Assembly: GCA_948470065.1 (NCBI GenBank)
Contig: CAOKNO010000019.1
Span: 1-40,682, forward strand
Direction of reading: 5' to 3'
Source: an uncultured Eubacterium sp.
GTDB lineage: Bacteria; Bacillota; Clostridia; Lachnospirales; Lachnospiraceae
Length of the DNA: 40,682 nt
In this document: positions 32,706 to 40,599 of the stretch, one piece after another
How the letters are laid out: each line of letters starts with the position of its first letter
Numbering within the stretch: the first letter of the stretch is position 1
Program-made: the position numbers and the translations under genes
Notes under the pieces: model-generated
Seen by the model: the letters and a program-made list of their open reading frames with translations, nothing else
Told to the model about the DNA's origin: nothing
The model's database searches: none

Positions 32706-33458
32706 CTATTCGTAATGCAACGATTGCATCCCTTGGTATGCAACCTCCGCCGCTTCCGGCTCCATATTACAGCCCAGCCTATACAGGCCCACCTCTGACG
32801 CCAGGATATCCAGCAGCTCCATGGACTTAGCCAATTTCCCAGGATCCGCCGAACGGTAACTCTGCTGCATCAGCATCGGCCATGCGTCACGCGGCGTTAC
32901 CTGCCGGATCTGGTTCTTCTGGCTGCGCTCTAAGATACAGATTGCCTGTAGGGGGACTGCGATATTATTGCTTAAACGGTGCTTGCCATCCCAGGGCGTG
33001 CCATAAGCCGTCACGCCATCCCTTGTTATTTTCAAAAGCGGCTTATCATCGTTTACCATAACCGCACGTTCCCCGAACCGCTCGCGCCAAAGGCGCGTGT
33101 GGGTGCTCTTTCCAGTGCCGCTTTTCGCAGCAAACAGATATGCCGCATTGTCTACCGCAATGACCGATCCGTGGAACAGGATCACGTCGTAATCCAGGAA
33201 TGCTTCCACAATCTTGCGGTATACCGCCAACGTTTCTAGGTAGTAATCCGGGTACTGGCGTACCGGCAACGCTTCATAAACGTCCTCCCTGGCAGATTTC
33301 TCACGTTCAAACGCAATATCCTCCGGGCTTATCTCAATGGATAAGGCAGGCGCATCCTCCGTCAGGTAGGCGCGGCAATATTCCTTTGTAGACGGATACA
33401 ACGCAGAAATACCGACAGGCACATCCGCCAGCCGGATAACAAAAGTAATCCTATCCAA
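32706..33458 (-). CDS. HPr-kinase-like serine kinase
   Basis: 250 aa if it starts at the TTG at 33458, which has AAAGGAG five bases upstream. An in-frame ATG at 33506 lies inside the SDR gene and has no site. Counting from that ATG, FHGSVIAVDNAAYLFAAKSG leads into Walker A KSGTGKST (128-135), followed by MVNDDKPLL (150-158), the acidic metal site of the HprK-C fold, and YGTPWDGKH. This domain occurs in HPr kinases and in the kinases of lasso-peptide clusters that phosphorylate the precursor C-terminus. It is one operon with the PqqD, protease, exporter and nucleotidyltransferase genes. No HPr-type substrate is nearby. Confidence 0.85.
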   Translation of the reverse strand: MDRITFVIRLADVPVGISALYPSTKEYCRAYLTEDAPALSIEISPEDIAFEREKSAREDVYEALPVRQYPDYYLETLAVYRKIVEAFLDYDVILFHGSVIAVDNAAYLFAAKSGTGKSTHTRLWRERFGERAVMVNDDKPLLKITRDGVTAYGTPWDGKHRLSNNIAVPLQAICILERSQKNQIRQVTPRDAWPMLMQQSYRSADPGKLAKSMELLDILASEVGLYRLGCNMEPEAAEVAYQGMQSLHYE

Positions 33459-33489
33459 TTTCGCTCCTTTATAACCGCTATCCTTTGGT

Positions 33490-34254
33490 TTACAGATCTG
33501 CTCCATGGTCTATCACAATCACCTGCCCTGTGATCGCAGAGGACTCATCCCCGGCAAGGAACAGGATTGCATTGGCAACCTCCTCTGGCATACATACGGG
33601 AAGTGTCAGATCTGCATGCTTAGCCATCGCGCCCATCATATCGGGATCCAAGCCTTCTTTCTTCATGCCCATAGTCATAGGCGTTACCACGCTTCCTGGG
33701 CAGAGTGCGTTACAGCGCACGTTAACGCTTGCGCAGCGCATTGCGATGTTCTTAGTCATCCCAATGACCGCCGCTTTGCTTGCCACATACGCAACGCCGC
33801 CCCCTCCGGTATATCCTGCCACGCTAGAAACATTGACAATGGAGCCTGCCTTCTTCTCAATCATAACCTGAGATGCTTCCCTTGTCATATAAAGGGTTCC
33901 CTTTGCGTTAATGTCGATTAACGTGTCAATGGTATTGTCCGTCACCTTTTCGATCGCTTCAATGCCGCTGTCCACAACCCCCGCGTTATTTACCAGGATA
34001 TCAATTGTTCCAAAAGCTTCCAATGCTTTCCAAACCACCTTCTTGCATTGCTCCTGATTGGAAATATCACAAGGTACTGCAAGCGCCTCTCCGCCTGCGG
34101 AACGGATTTTCTCTGCCACGGATTCTAACTGTTCCACTCTCCGCGCTGAAATGACAACCTTAGCGCCTTCCTTTGCAAACATCTCCGCCGCGCAAGCCCC
34201 AATCCCGGAGTTCCCGCCTGTAATGATTGCTACCTTACCGTCAAGCCTTCCCAT
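33490..34254 (-). CDS. Short-chain dehydrogenase/reductase (SDR)
   Basis: 254 aa, classical SDR. Cofactor motif TGGNSGIG (12-19), NNAG (89-92), catalytic Ser143/144 in VNVSSVAGY, Tyr156 and Lys160 in YVASK. Arg38/39 after the second strand (ISARRVEQL) suggests NADP. It oxidises or reduces a small alcohol or ketone; the substrate cannot be told. AGGAGG lies before ATG, and a good promoter is 110 bp upstream. It is the first gene of the operon leading into the kinase-PqqD-protease genes. Its stop is 31 bp before the preferred kinase start, so it is co-transcribed but may not be part of the same pathway. Confidence 0.9.
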   Translation of the reverse strand: MGRLDGKVAIITGGNSGIGACAAEMFAKEGAKVVISARRVEQLESVAEKIRSAGGEALAVPCDISNQEQCKKVVWKALEAFGTIDILVNNAGVVDSGIEAIEKVTDNTIDTLIDINAKGTLYMTREASQVMIEKKAGSIVNVSSVAGYTGGGGVAYVASKAAVIGMTKNIAMRCASVNVRCNALCPGSVVTPMTMGMKKEGLDPDMMGAMAKHADLTLPVCMPEEVANAILFLAGDESSAITGQVIVIDHGADL

Positions 34255-34295
34255 TTTACTACCTCCTGATTCTTAAAAATTTCCTGGGCAAATAC

Positions 34296-34337
34296 CTGCA
34301 GGGCAGAAAAAGCCCACCGCCCGCTCTGCGCCTGCAG
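34296..34337 (-). other. Leader stem-loop before the SDR operon
   Basis: CTGCAGGGCAGA and TCTGCGCCTGCAG pair over 12 bp with a one-base bulge around a 17-base loop. It lies between the promoter at 34365 and the SDR ATG at 34254. It is not followed by a T run in the operon direction, so I call it a leader structure rather than a terminator. Confidence 0.35.
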
Positions 34338-34364
34338 ATAAACGCCGCAAACATCATGTCCTTT

Positions 34365-34393
34365 AGTATAGCATACCCAGAAAGCAAAGTCAC
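34365..34393 (-). promoter_or_regulatory. Promoter of the SDR-kinase-PqqD-protease-exporter operon
   Basis: On the minus strand GTGACT (34388-34393), 17 bp, TATACT (34365-34370) with an extended -10 (TATGCTATACT). It begins just beyond the end of the sensor-kinase gene, so the operon below is transcribed independently of the two-component system, although read-through is possible. Confidence 0.55.
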
Positions 34394-34396
34394 GAT

Positions 34397-35650
34397 TTAC
34401 TTTTCTTTCGGCAATTCCACCAAAAACGTCACCTGGTTCCCGCTGCTTTCCGCACTGATCTTCCCGCCATGGAGCGTTACGATTTCCTTTGCAATGGCAA
34501 GGCCCAGCCCGGCGCCGCCAGTATTCGACGTCCGTGCTTCATCCATCCGGTAAAACTTTTCAAAAATAGCGGACAGCTTTTCTTTGGGGATAGCCTTGCC
34601 TTGGTTCCTAACGCTGACCGCAACCATATCCGGCGCCCCTTCCTGCGTTGAAGGACGCTCGTCAATAAAAATATCAATGACAGAATCTTTTTCGCTGTAT
34701 GCAACGGCGTTGCGCAGGATATTGTTAAATACCCTTGCTAATTTCACAGGATCGCCGTACAGCGTAGCCGCTTCATCCCCATGTAACTGCGCCTTGTTCC
34801 CTTTTTCCGTAAATACAGGGTAAAATTCCTCAATCATCTGAAGCAGCATATAATAAAGATCTATTTTCTCATTCTCTAAGGTAAGCTCTTGTATGTTATA
34901 TCTTGTGATTTCAAAAAATTCCTGGATCAGCTGCTCTAAACGGTTTGCCTTTTCCAGGCCGATATGCACATACTTCTGCTTCTGTTCCTCGGGCATATCA
35001 GGAGCCTCCTCTAAAAGGCTTAAATAGCCGATGACAGAGGTTAACGGCGTCCGGATGTCATGCGCCAAATACATCACCAGGTTATTCTTCCGCTCCTCCG
35101 CCAGCTTGGCTTCTAGATCCCGCTTCTCAAGCGCCTGGCGCAGGACGTTTAATTTGCGTTCCATCGGTTCGATTTCTGGGGAAAGGGAAATCTCCCCTTC
35201 CTCTCCCTGGATTAGGATATCCAGACCATTGTCTATTTCGTTGAGGTAACGGACAAACCAGGATAAGGACATCCGAAACAGCAAAAGGAAACAGACCGTC
35301 GCCGCGCCAAAGGTAATCAGATGTGAATTTTCCCGCAGCCCATAGTTGTAAATATTCCACGCATCTTCATAATCTAAATGAAGCGCATCCTGCAAAAACA
35401 TCACGATCCAATCCCCGACGCGCCTAAACCAGAACTGGCTGTACAAAAGGAAGATGATCAAGAACGTCAGCAGCACCATCCCGAACGTGCGCATAAAAAT
35501 CTGAAACCTCAGCTTGGAATAGACGGAATTTTTCTTCTTCCTGTCCTTCCACAGGCAAAAAACTGCTTCCCCAAGCGTCCTCTTCTTAGACGGAACGCCT
35601 GCCTGCCGTGCGGCCGCCTTCTGTTTATGGAATATCCCTTTAATTTTCAA
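34397..35650 (-). CDS. VanS-like sensor histidine kinase
   Basis: 417 aa. TM1 is at about 54-73 and TM2 at 111-133, with a short extracellular loop of about 37 residues. The H-box is YLAHDIRTPLTSVIGYL with phospho-acceptor His197; the N-box contains NNILRNAVAYS and the ATP-lid GAGLGLAIAKEIVTLHGG. It pairs with the response regulator whose stop it overlaps by 11 bp. The start is probably the TTG at 35650 (ATTGAAAATTAAAGGG), as the first in-frame ATG is already at the membrane helix. Family likeness is to VanS-type sensors of cell-wall antibiotics; the signal here is unknown. Confidence 0.9.
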   Translation of the reverse strand: MKIKGIFHKQKAAARQAGVPSKKRTLGEAVFCLWKDRKKKNSVYSKLRFQIFMRTFGMVLLTFLIIFLLYSQFWFRRVGDWIVMFLQDALHLDYEDAWNIYNYGLRENSHLITFGAATVCFLLLFRMSLSWFVRYLNEIDNGLDILIQGEEGEISLSPEIEPMERKLNVLRQALEKRDLEAKLAEERKNNLVMYLAHDIRTPLTSVIGYLSLLEEAPDMPEEQKQKYVHIGLEKANRLEQLIQEFFEITRYNIQELTLENEKIDLYYMLLQMIEEFYPVFTEKGNKAQLHGDEAATLYGDPVKLARVFNNILRNAVAYSEKDSVIDIFIDERPSTQEGAPDMVAVSVRNQGKAIPKEKLSAIFEKFYRMDEARTSNTGGAGLGLAIAKEIVTLHGGKISAESSGNQVTFLVELPKEK

Positions 35651-36344
35651 TTTTATAACCCACTCCCCAGATTGTCTTAATGTATTTCGGATGTTCTACG
35701 GAATCATGCATTTTCTCCCTTAAATGGCGGATATGCACTGTAATTGTGTTATTGCTCTTGCTGTAATATTCATCCTTCCATACACTGTGGAACAATTCCT
35801 CTGAACTGACCGCTTCCCCCTTACGCTCACAAAGGATTTTTAAAATAGAAAACTCCGTAGGCGTAAGCACCAGCGGCTTTTCATCCAGTTGGCATTCATG
35901 CGTTTTAATATTCATCACCAAACCTCCATGGACCAGCAAGGACGCTTCCTTCGGCTTCTGGGAATGGGACTGGTTATACTGTTTGTAACGGCGGATCTGC
36001 GCCTTGACGCGTGCAACTAGCTCTAACGGACGGAACGGCTTCGTCATATAATCATCCGCGCCTAGCATCAAGCCGCGGATCTTGTCAATCTCCTCGTCCT
36101 TTGCCGTCAGCATAATGACGGGGTATGTATAGTCTTCCCGGATTCTCCTGCATATCTCAAACCCATTGACGCCAGGCAGCATAATGTCTAAGATCGCCAA
36201 ATCAAATACCGTCCGTCCAATCTCTGCAAGCGCCTCTTCGGCAGAATAACAAGGGATTACTTCAAAGCTTTCACTCTCTAAATAAAACGCGACTAAATCA
36301 GCGATTTCCTTTTCATCATCAACAACTAAGATTTTATCTTTCAA
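35640..36344 (-). CDS. VanR-like OmpR-family response regulator
   Basis: 234 aa. Receiver domain: Asp9-Asp10 (VVDDE), phosphorylation site Asp53 in LAILDIMLPGVNGFE, Thr80, Lys102 in DDYMTKPF. The C-terminal OmpR-type winged helix contains LTPTEFSILKILCERKGEAVS, NNTITVHIRHLREKM and IKTIWGVGYKIEN. It starts at a TTG with AAGGAG seven bases upstream; no ATG fits. It is co-transcribed with the sensor kinase. A pair of direct repeats near its own promoter suggests self-regulation. Confidence 0.94.
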   Translation of the reverse strand: MKDKILVVDDEKEIADLVAFYLESESFEVIPCYSAEEALAEIGRTVFDLAILDIMLPGVNGFEICRRIREDYTYPVIMLTAKDEEIDKIRGLMLGADDYMTKPFRPLELVARVKAQIRRYKQYNQSHSQKPKEASLLVHGGLVMNIKTHECQLDEKPLVLTPTEFSILKILCERKGEAVSSEELFHSVWKDEYYSKSNNTITVHIRHLREKMHDSVEHPKYIKTIWGVGYKIEN

Positions 36345-36405
36345 TTGTGCTCTCCTTTTTCCTGGAATATTTTGGAATACTTATGTGAACCAAATCTTCG
36401 TTCCG

Positions 36406-36458
36406 ATTATAACAGAAAATCATTACAAATTCTTGCAATAATTCTGTTAAAATCATTA
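36406..36458 (-). promoter_or_regulatory. Extended -10 promoter with two 10-bp direct repeats upstream of the response regulator
   Basis: On the minus strand TGTTATAAT gives an extended -10 (TATAAT at 36406-36411). TAATGATTTT occurs twice, at 36416-36425 and 36449-36458, 33 bp apart (three helical turns), each within a longer match preceded by AATT. OmpR-type regulators bind such direct repeats, so this could be the operator for the two-component system. The 160-bp gap holds nothing else. Confidence 0.5.
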
Positions 36459-36504
36459 AGAATTTCTAAAATTTTTCTGACAGGAAACCAGAGAGCACAA
36501 GACG

Positions 36505-37776
36505 TTATGCTTCGTCTATCGCCTTCCCGATATCGCGGCGCATATATTTGTTGCCGAAGCTTACCCATTCTGCCGCCTGGTAAGCGTTAGCGCGCGCTTC
36601 CTTCAAATCCTTACCTTTGGCAGTAACGCCAAGGACGCGGCCGCCGTTCGTTACAATCTTACCATCCTTTTGTGCCGTTCCGGCGTGGAAGCAGTAATAG
36701 CCTTCCTCTGTCCCAAAGCGTTCCAGACCTTCGATCTCAAAGCCCTTTTCATAAGAAATAGGATAACCCTCGGACGCCAGCACCACACAGACTGCGGCAT
36801 TGTCTTCAAACTGAAGGTCGATTTCAGAAAGCCTTCCTTCGACACAGGCTTCCATTACCTCGATCATATCGTTTTTCATCCTGGGCAGCACGACCTGCGC
36901 CTCTGGATCGCCAAACCTGGCGTTATACTCTAAGACCTTTGGCCCATCCTCCGTTAACATCAGCCCAAAGAAAATCACGCCTACAAAGGACCTGCCTTCG
37001 GACGCCATCGCGTCCACCGTCGCCTGGTAGATGTGCTCCTTACAGAACGCGTCGACCTCTTTCGTGTAGAATGGGCTGGGGGAGAACGTCCCCATCCCTC
37101 CAGTATTCAGGCCCTGATCCCCATCCTTCGCCCGCTTATGATCCTGGGCGGAAGACATGATCTTAATGGTTTTCCCATCCACAAAAGACAGTACGGAAAC
37201 CTCTCGGCCTGTCATAAATTCTTCGATTACCATATGGTTCCCGGCCGCGCCGAACTTCTTATCCTCCATAATCTCTTTCACGCCTGCCCTGGCTTCTTCA
37301 AGGGTATGGCAGATCAGTACGCCTTTCCCAAGTGCAAGGCCGTCTGCTTTCAGCACAATCGGCAGTTTGGCAGTTTCCAGATATGCCAGCGCCTTGGCTG
37401 GATCGTCAAAGGTTTCATACGCAGCGGTAGGGATGTTGTATTTTTTCATCAAATCCTTGGAAAACGCCTTGCTGCCTTCTAAGATAGCTGCGTTCTTCCT
37501 AGGCCCGAATACCTTAAGCCCCTCGGCTTCAAATGCGTCTACCACGCCGCCAACCAGCGGATCATCCATACCGATCACGGTAAAATCAATTTCCTTTTCC
37601 TTTGCAAACGCTACTAGCTTTTCAAATTCCATTGCGCCAATCGGCACGCATTCTGCAATCTGGGCAATCCCGGCATTCCCCGGCGCACAGTAGATCCGAT
37701 CCACCTTCGGGCTTTTTGCCGCGCTTTGGGCTATGGCATGCTCACGGCCGCCGCTCCCAACAATCAATACATTCAT
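36505..37776 (-). CDS. purD: Phosphoribosylamine--glycine ligase PurD
   Basis: 423 aa. It makes glycinamide ribonucleotide from phosphoribosylamine, glycine and ATP. ATP-grasp enzyme: GSGGREHAIAQ near 7-17, LKADGLALGKGV, LSFVDGKTI, AQDHKRAKDGDQGLNTGGMG and EYNARFGDPEAQV in usual order. It starts at the ATG at 37776, overlapping the purN stop as TGATG, with AAAGGAG nine bases upstream. It is the last gene of the purE-purM-purN-purD group. Confidence 0.97.
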   Translation of the reverse strand: MNVLIVGSGGREHAIAQSAAKSPKVDRIYCAPGNAGIAQIAECVPIGAMEFEKLVAFAKEKEIDFTVIGMDDPLVGGVVDAFEAEGLKVFGPRKNAAILEGSKAFSKDLMKKYNIPTAAYETFDDPAKALAYLETAKLPIVLKADGLALGKGVLICHTLEEARAGVKEIMEDKKFGAAGNHMVIEEFMTGREVSVLSFVDGKTIKIMSSAQDHKRAKDGDQGLNTGGMGTFSPSPFYTKEVDAFCKEHIYQATVDAMASEGRSFVGVIFFGLMLTEDGPKVLEYNARFGDPEAQVVLPRMKNDMIEVMEACVEGRLSEIDLQFEDNAAVCVVLASEGYPISYEKGFEIEGLERFGTEEGYYCFHAGTAQKDGKIVTNGGRVLGVTAKGKDLKEARANAYQAAEWVSFGNKYMRRDIGKAIDEA

Positions 37777-38414
37777 CAATCCATGCTCCTTTCCTGGATG
37801 CTTACCTTCCCATCCTCCACAAGGACGTTTCCATTGGCAATCAGATCAATTGCCTGTGGAAGTATCTTCCATTCCGCCTGTTCCATCACCCGGCGCTGCA
37901 ATGACTTCGGGGTGTCGTCTGGCTCTACCATCACAGGCTTCTGTAAGATGATAGGCCCTGTGTCCGTCCCTTCATCGACGAAATGCACCGTCGCCCCTGT
38001 TACCTTCACCCCTCGTTCCAGTACGCCTTCGTGTACCTTCAGGCCATAGTAGCCTTTCCCGCAAAAAGCTGGGATTAACGATGGATGGACATTGATAATA
38101 CGGTTCTTGTATTTCTGGATCATGGTCTTTGGCAATACCACCAAAAACCCTGCCAGCACCACCAGATCTGGCTGGAAGCTGTCTAAGGTTTCCAGAAACG
38201 CCTGGTTAAAGCTTTCACGTTCCGTATAATCCTTCGGGGAAACGCAGACGCCTTTGATCCCATGGGCTTTTGCCCGTTCCAGCGCATATACGCCCGGGTT
38301 ATTGCTGATCACCCCAGAAATCCTGGCATTTGTAATCTGCCCGTTTTCAATCCCATCGATTATAGCTTGCAGGTTGGTCCCGCCCCCGGACACACAGACT
38401 ACTAGGTTTCGCAT
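37776..38414 (-). CDS. purN: Phosphoribosylglycinamide formyltransferase PurN
   Basis: 212 aa. It transfers formyl from 10-formyltetrahydrofolate to GAR. Substrate loop [11 protein letters not shown] (8-18), catalytic Asn108 and His110 in [12 protein letters not shown], and Asp151 in EGTDTGPI match the family. Its start lies inside the end of purM (13-bp overlap) and its stop overlaps purD, so the three are translated together. Confidence 0.97.
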   Translation of the reverse strand: MRNLVVCVSGGGTNLQAIIDGIENGQITNARISGVISNNPGVYALERAKAHGIKGVCVSPKDYTERESFNQAFLETLDSFQPDLVVLAGFLVVLPKTMIQKYKNRIINVHPSLIPAFCGKGYYGLKVHEGVLERGVKVTGATVHFVDEGTDTGPIILQKPVMVEPDDTPKSLQRRVMEQAEWKILPQAIDLIANGNVLVEDGKVSIQERSMD

Positions 38415-39433
38415 AATGTAACCCCTTTCTCTTTGTCTTCGACATGCCCGATCACATAAGCTGTTTCCCCTGCCGCTGCAATCGCTTCCATGGTTTGTCC
38501 GACGTCGGCCGCATCTACGGCAAGCGCCATGCCAATGCCCATATTATACGTATTGTACATAACCTTCTCTTCTACCTGCCCCATACGTGCCATCATACGG
38601 AAAATCGCCGGAACCTCATAGCTGTCCTTTTTGATTACCGCATGCTTCCCTTCTGGCAGCATCCGCGGGATATTCTCATAGAAGCCGCCTCCTGTGATAT
38701 GGCTGCACGCATGGATGCGGACGCCTGCTTCCTTTACCGCACGGAGCGCTTTTACATAAATTTTCGTAGGCGCAAGCAAGGCCTCCCCTAAGGTCTTCCC
38801 AAGCTCGTCATGGTAAGTATCTAGCGTTTCCCTGTCCATCTGAAATATCTTACGCACCAGGGAAAACCCGTTAGAATGGACGCCAGAGCTTGCCATGCCG
38901 ACTAGTACGTCCCCGGCCTTTACCTCGTTCCCAGTAATAATGTCCTTTTCATCGACTATGCCAACGGCAAAGCCTGCCAAATCATATTCATCCTCTGGGT
39001 AGAACCCTGGCATTTCCGCCGTTTCCCCGCCAATCAAAGCCGCGCCGCTCTGTTTGCAGCCTTCCGCCACGCCGCTCACAATCGTAGCGATTTTCTCCGG
39101 GTAATTCTTCCCACATGCAATATAATCCAGGAAGAATAACGGCTCGCCGCCCGCACACGCAATATCGTTGACACACATCGCCACACAGTCAATCCCAATG
39201 GTATCATGCTTGTCCAGCAAAAACGCCAGCTTCAGCTTCGTCCCGACCCCATCCGTACCAGATACTAAGGTAGGCTTTTCCATCTCCTTAAACGCTTCCA
39301 TGGAAAATGCACCGGAAAAACCGCCCAGGCCTGTCAGTACCTCTTTGCGCATCGTCTGCTGCACATGCTGTTTCATCAGTTCCACCGATTTGTACCCTGC
39401 TTCAATATCTACGCCTGAATGTTTGTAATCCAT
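38402..39433 (-). CDS. purM: Phosphoribosylformylglycinamidine cyclo-ligase PurM
   Basis: 343 aa. It closes the imidazole ring to AIR using ATP. Typical start [74 protein letters not shown] and [16 protein letters not shown] all appear in the right order. AGGAGG lies before ATG. It lies between purE and purN, and the pathway order GAR to FGAM to AIR to CAIR is covered only in part; purL, purC, purF and purH are not in the window. Confidence 0.97.
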   Translation of the reverse strand: MDYKHSGVDIEAGYKSVELMKQHVQQTMRKEVLTGLGGFSGAFSMEAFKEMEKPTLVSGTDGVGTKLKLAFLLDKHDTIGIDCVAMCVNDIACAGGEPLFFLDYIACGKNYPEKIATIVSGVAEGCKQSGAALIGGETAEMPGFYPEDEYDLAGFAVGIVDEKDIITGNEVKAGDVLVGMASSGVHSNGFSLVRKIFQMDRETLDTYHDELGKTLGEALLAPTKIYVKALRAVKEAGVRIHACSHITGGGFYENIPRMLPEGKHAVIKKDSYEVPAIFRMMARMGQVEEKVMYNTYNMGIGMALAVDAADVGQTMEAIAAAGETAYVIGHVEDKEKGVTLCET

Positions 39434-39478
39434 CGTTTTCCTCCTATTTGTCCTGCCAAAACGGCTATCCGTTTCTCC

Positions 39479-39979
39479 TTAATAGTTTTTATAGCCTACT
39501 TCCTGAAGGCGCGCGTCTTTCGCTTCTACCTGCTCTTTTAACTTGCGGGAATATTCCTTAAGCCTGTAAAGCAGCTCCTCATCCGAAGTTGCCAGGATTT
39601 TTGCTGCCAAAAGCCCCGCGTTGGCGCCGCCGTTGATTGCCACAGTCGCGACCGGGATCCCGGACGGCATCTGCACGATGGAATAGAGGGAATCCCTCCC
39701 GCCCAAAGACGTTGTATGCATCGGTATGCCAATTACCGGCATCGGGAAGATCGCTGCGCACATGCCTGGGAGATGGGCTGCCATGCCTGCCCCTGCAATA
39801 ATGACCTTCCACCCCTTCTCCTCCGCAGATTTCGCGTATTCAAAGAACACATCCGGCTCCCGGTGGGCTGATATAATCGTCATTTCATAGGGGACGCCCA
39901 ATTCTTCCAAGATATCCGCCGCCTTCGCCATTACTTGCATATCTGAGTCACTACCCATTACGATTCCTACTTTTGCCAT
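39479..39979 (-). CDS. purE: N5-carboxyaminoimidazole ribonucleotide mutase PurE
   Basis: 166 aa from the ATG at 39979, which has AAGGAG eight bases upstream; the longer frame to 40111 lies over the leader hairpin and is not used. Motifs GIVMGSDSDM, ISAHREPD (His in SAHR), AGAGMAAHLPGM and MPSGIPVATVAINGGANAGL are class I PurE. First gene of the purEMND group. Confidence 0.97.
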   Translation of the reverse strand: MAKVGIVMGSDSDMQVMAKAADILEELGVPYEMTIISAHREPDVFFEYAKSAEEKGWKVIIAGAGMAAHLPGMCAAIFPMPVIGIPMHTTSLGGRDSLYSIVQMPSGIPVATVAINGGANAGLLAAKILATSDEELLYRLKEYSRKLKEQVEAKDARLQEVGYKNY

Positions 39980-40062
39980 ACTGTCTGCTCCTTTTTGTTC
40001 TTGTGTTTGCTTATGTTTCCTTATGGCAGCGCATCTGTACAGGCCATACGCCCAACATGAAA

Positions 40063-40089
40063 ACAAAGGTACGCTGCCAGTACCTTTGT
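40063..40089 (-). terminator. Hairpin with T run between the precorrin dehydrogenase gene and purE
   Basis: ACAAAGGTAC, a 7-base loop, GTACCTTTGT: a perfect 10-bp stem followed by TTTTC in the minus direction. It could terminate the gene ending at 40146 or act as an attenuator in the purE leader, because a promoter lies between that gene and the hairpin. Confidence 0.5.
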
Positions 40090-40091
40090 CT

Positions 40092-40120
40092 ATCATACTA
40101 TATTCTGGCAAAAAAATTAA
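40092..40120 (-). promoter_or_regulatory. Candidate purE promoter
   Basis: On the minus strand TTAATT (40115-40120), 17 bp, TATGAT (40092-40097). The hairpin at 40063-40089 would be at the very start of this transcript. No purine riboswitch core was found. Confidence 0.35.
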
Positions 40121-40145
40121 GCCCTCTTTTCAAATATTTATCTCC

Positions 40146-40598
40146 TCACTCCAACAGAGCCTGGATCCTCCTTCTGGTTTCCGCCGCTTTCTTATGGTCT
40201 TGGCCATTGGCGGTAATCCCAATCGTAAGATTGTCCTTTTGTACAATAGCAGGAAAATAAAAATCACATTTCGTCTTGTCCGAAGCCACGTTGGCTTTGA
40301 TATGCTTCTTTTGGCACTCCTGGTAAATCAAGCCGTTGGCTGCATCATCTTCCGTAGCGGCCAGGACGGCTTCTGGAGAACGCAATTCCCCAGGGCGATA
40401 CCTGCGGTATTCCAAAGCCAGGCTTTTGTCCGCTTCTGCCAGCAGCCGCAGTTCTTTGCAAATCTCTGGCGCAACAACCGTAACCTTCGCGCCAAAATCC
40501 AGCAGCGTCCTGACACGCCGGAGCGCAATATTGCCGCCGCCAAATACCAGGAACTCTTTGCCGCTGATATCAATAAACATTGGGAAATACCGTCCCAT
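40146..40598 (-). CDS. Precorrin-2 dehydrogenase/sirohydrochlorin ferrochelatase-like protein
   Basis: 150 aa, shorter than the roughly 200 of stand-alone CysG-N/Met8-type proteins. It oxidises precorrin-2 to sirohydrochlorin with NAD in siroheme or B12 synthesis. MFIDISGKEFLVFGGGNIALRR (7-28) is the NAD-binding fold, with GGGNIALRR. VVAPEICKEL, the acidic patch ATEDDAANGLIYQECQ (catalytic Asp expected here) and VASDKTKCDFYFPAIVQKDNLTIGI are conserved. The C-terminal helical domain is mostly absent, ending ETRRRIQALLE. AAGGAG lies before ATG, one base after the stop of the preceding gene. Confidence 0.9.
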   Translation of the reverse strand: MGRYFPMFIDISGKEFLVFGGGNIALRRVRTLLDFGAKVTVVAPEICKELRLLAEADKSLALEYRRYRPGELRSPEAVLAATEDDAANGLIYQECQKKHIKANVASDKTKCDFYFPAIVQKDNLTIGITANGQDHKKAAETRRRIQALLE

Positions 40599-40599
40599 C

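Noticed and set aside
33490-34254. Bile-acid or steroid dehydrogenase
   Set aside because: The SDR has no signature that separates steroid dehydrogenases from other classical SDRs, and there are no bile-acid genes nearby.
28481-36344. A van-type glycopeptide resistance cluster (VanRS plus VanZ)
   Set aside because: No vanH, ligase, vanX or vanY gene is present; VanZ-family and VanRS-like proteins are widespread and the two units have separate promoters.
39980-40145. Purine riboswitch before purE
   Set aside because: The conserved three-way-junction core is not present; only a simple hairpin is seen.
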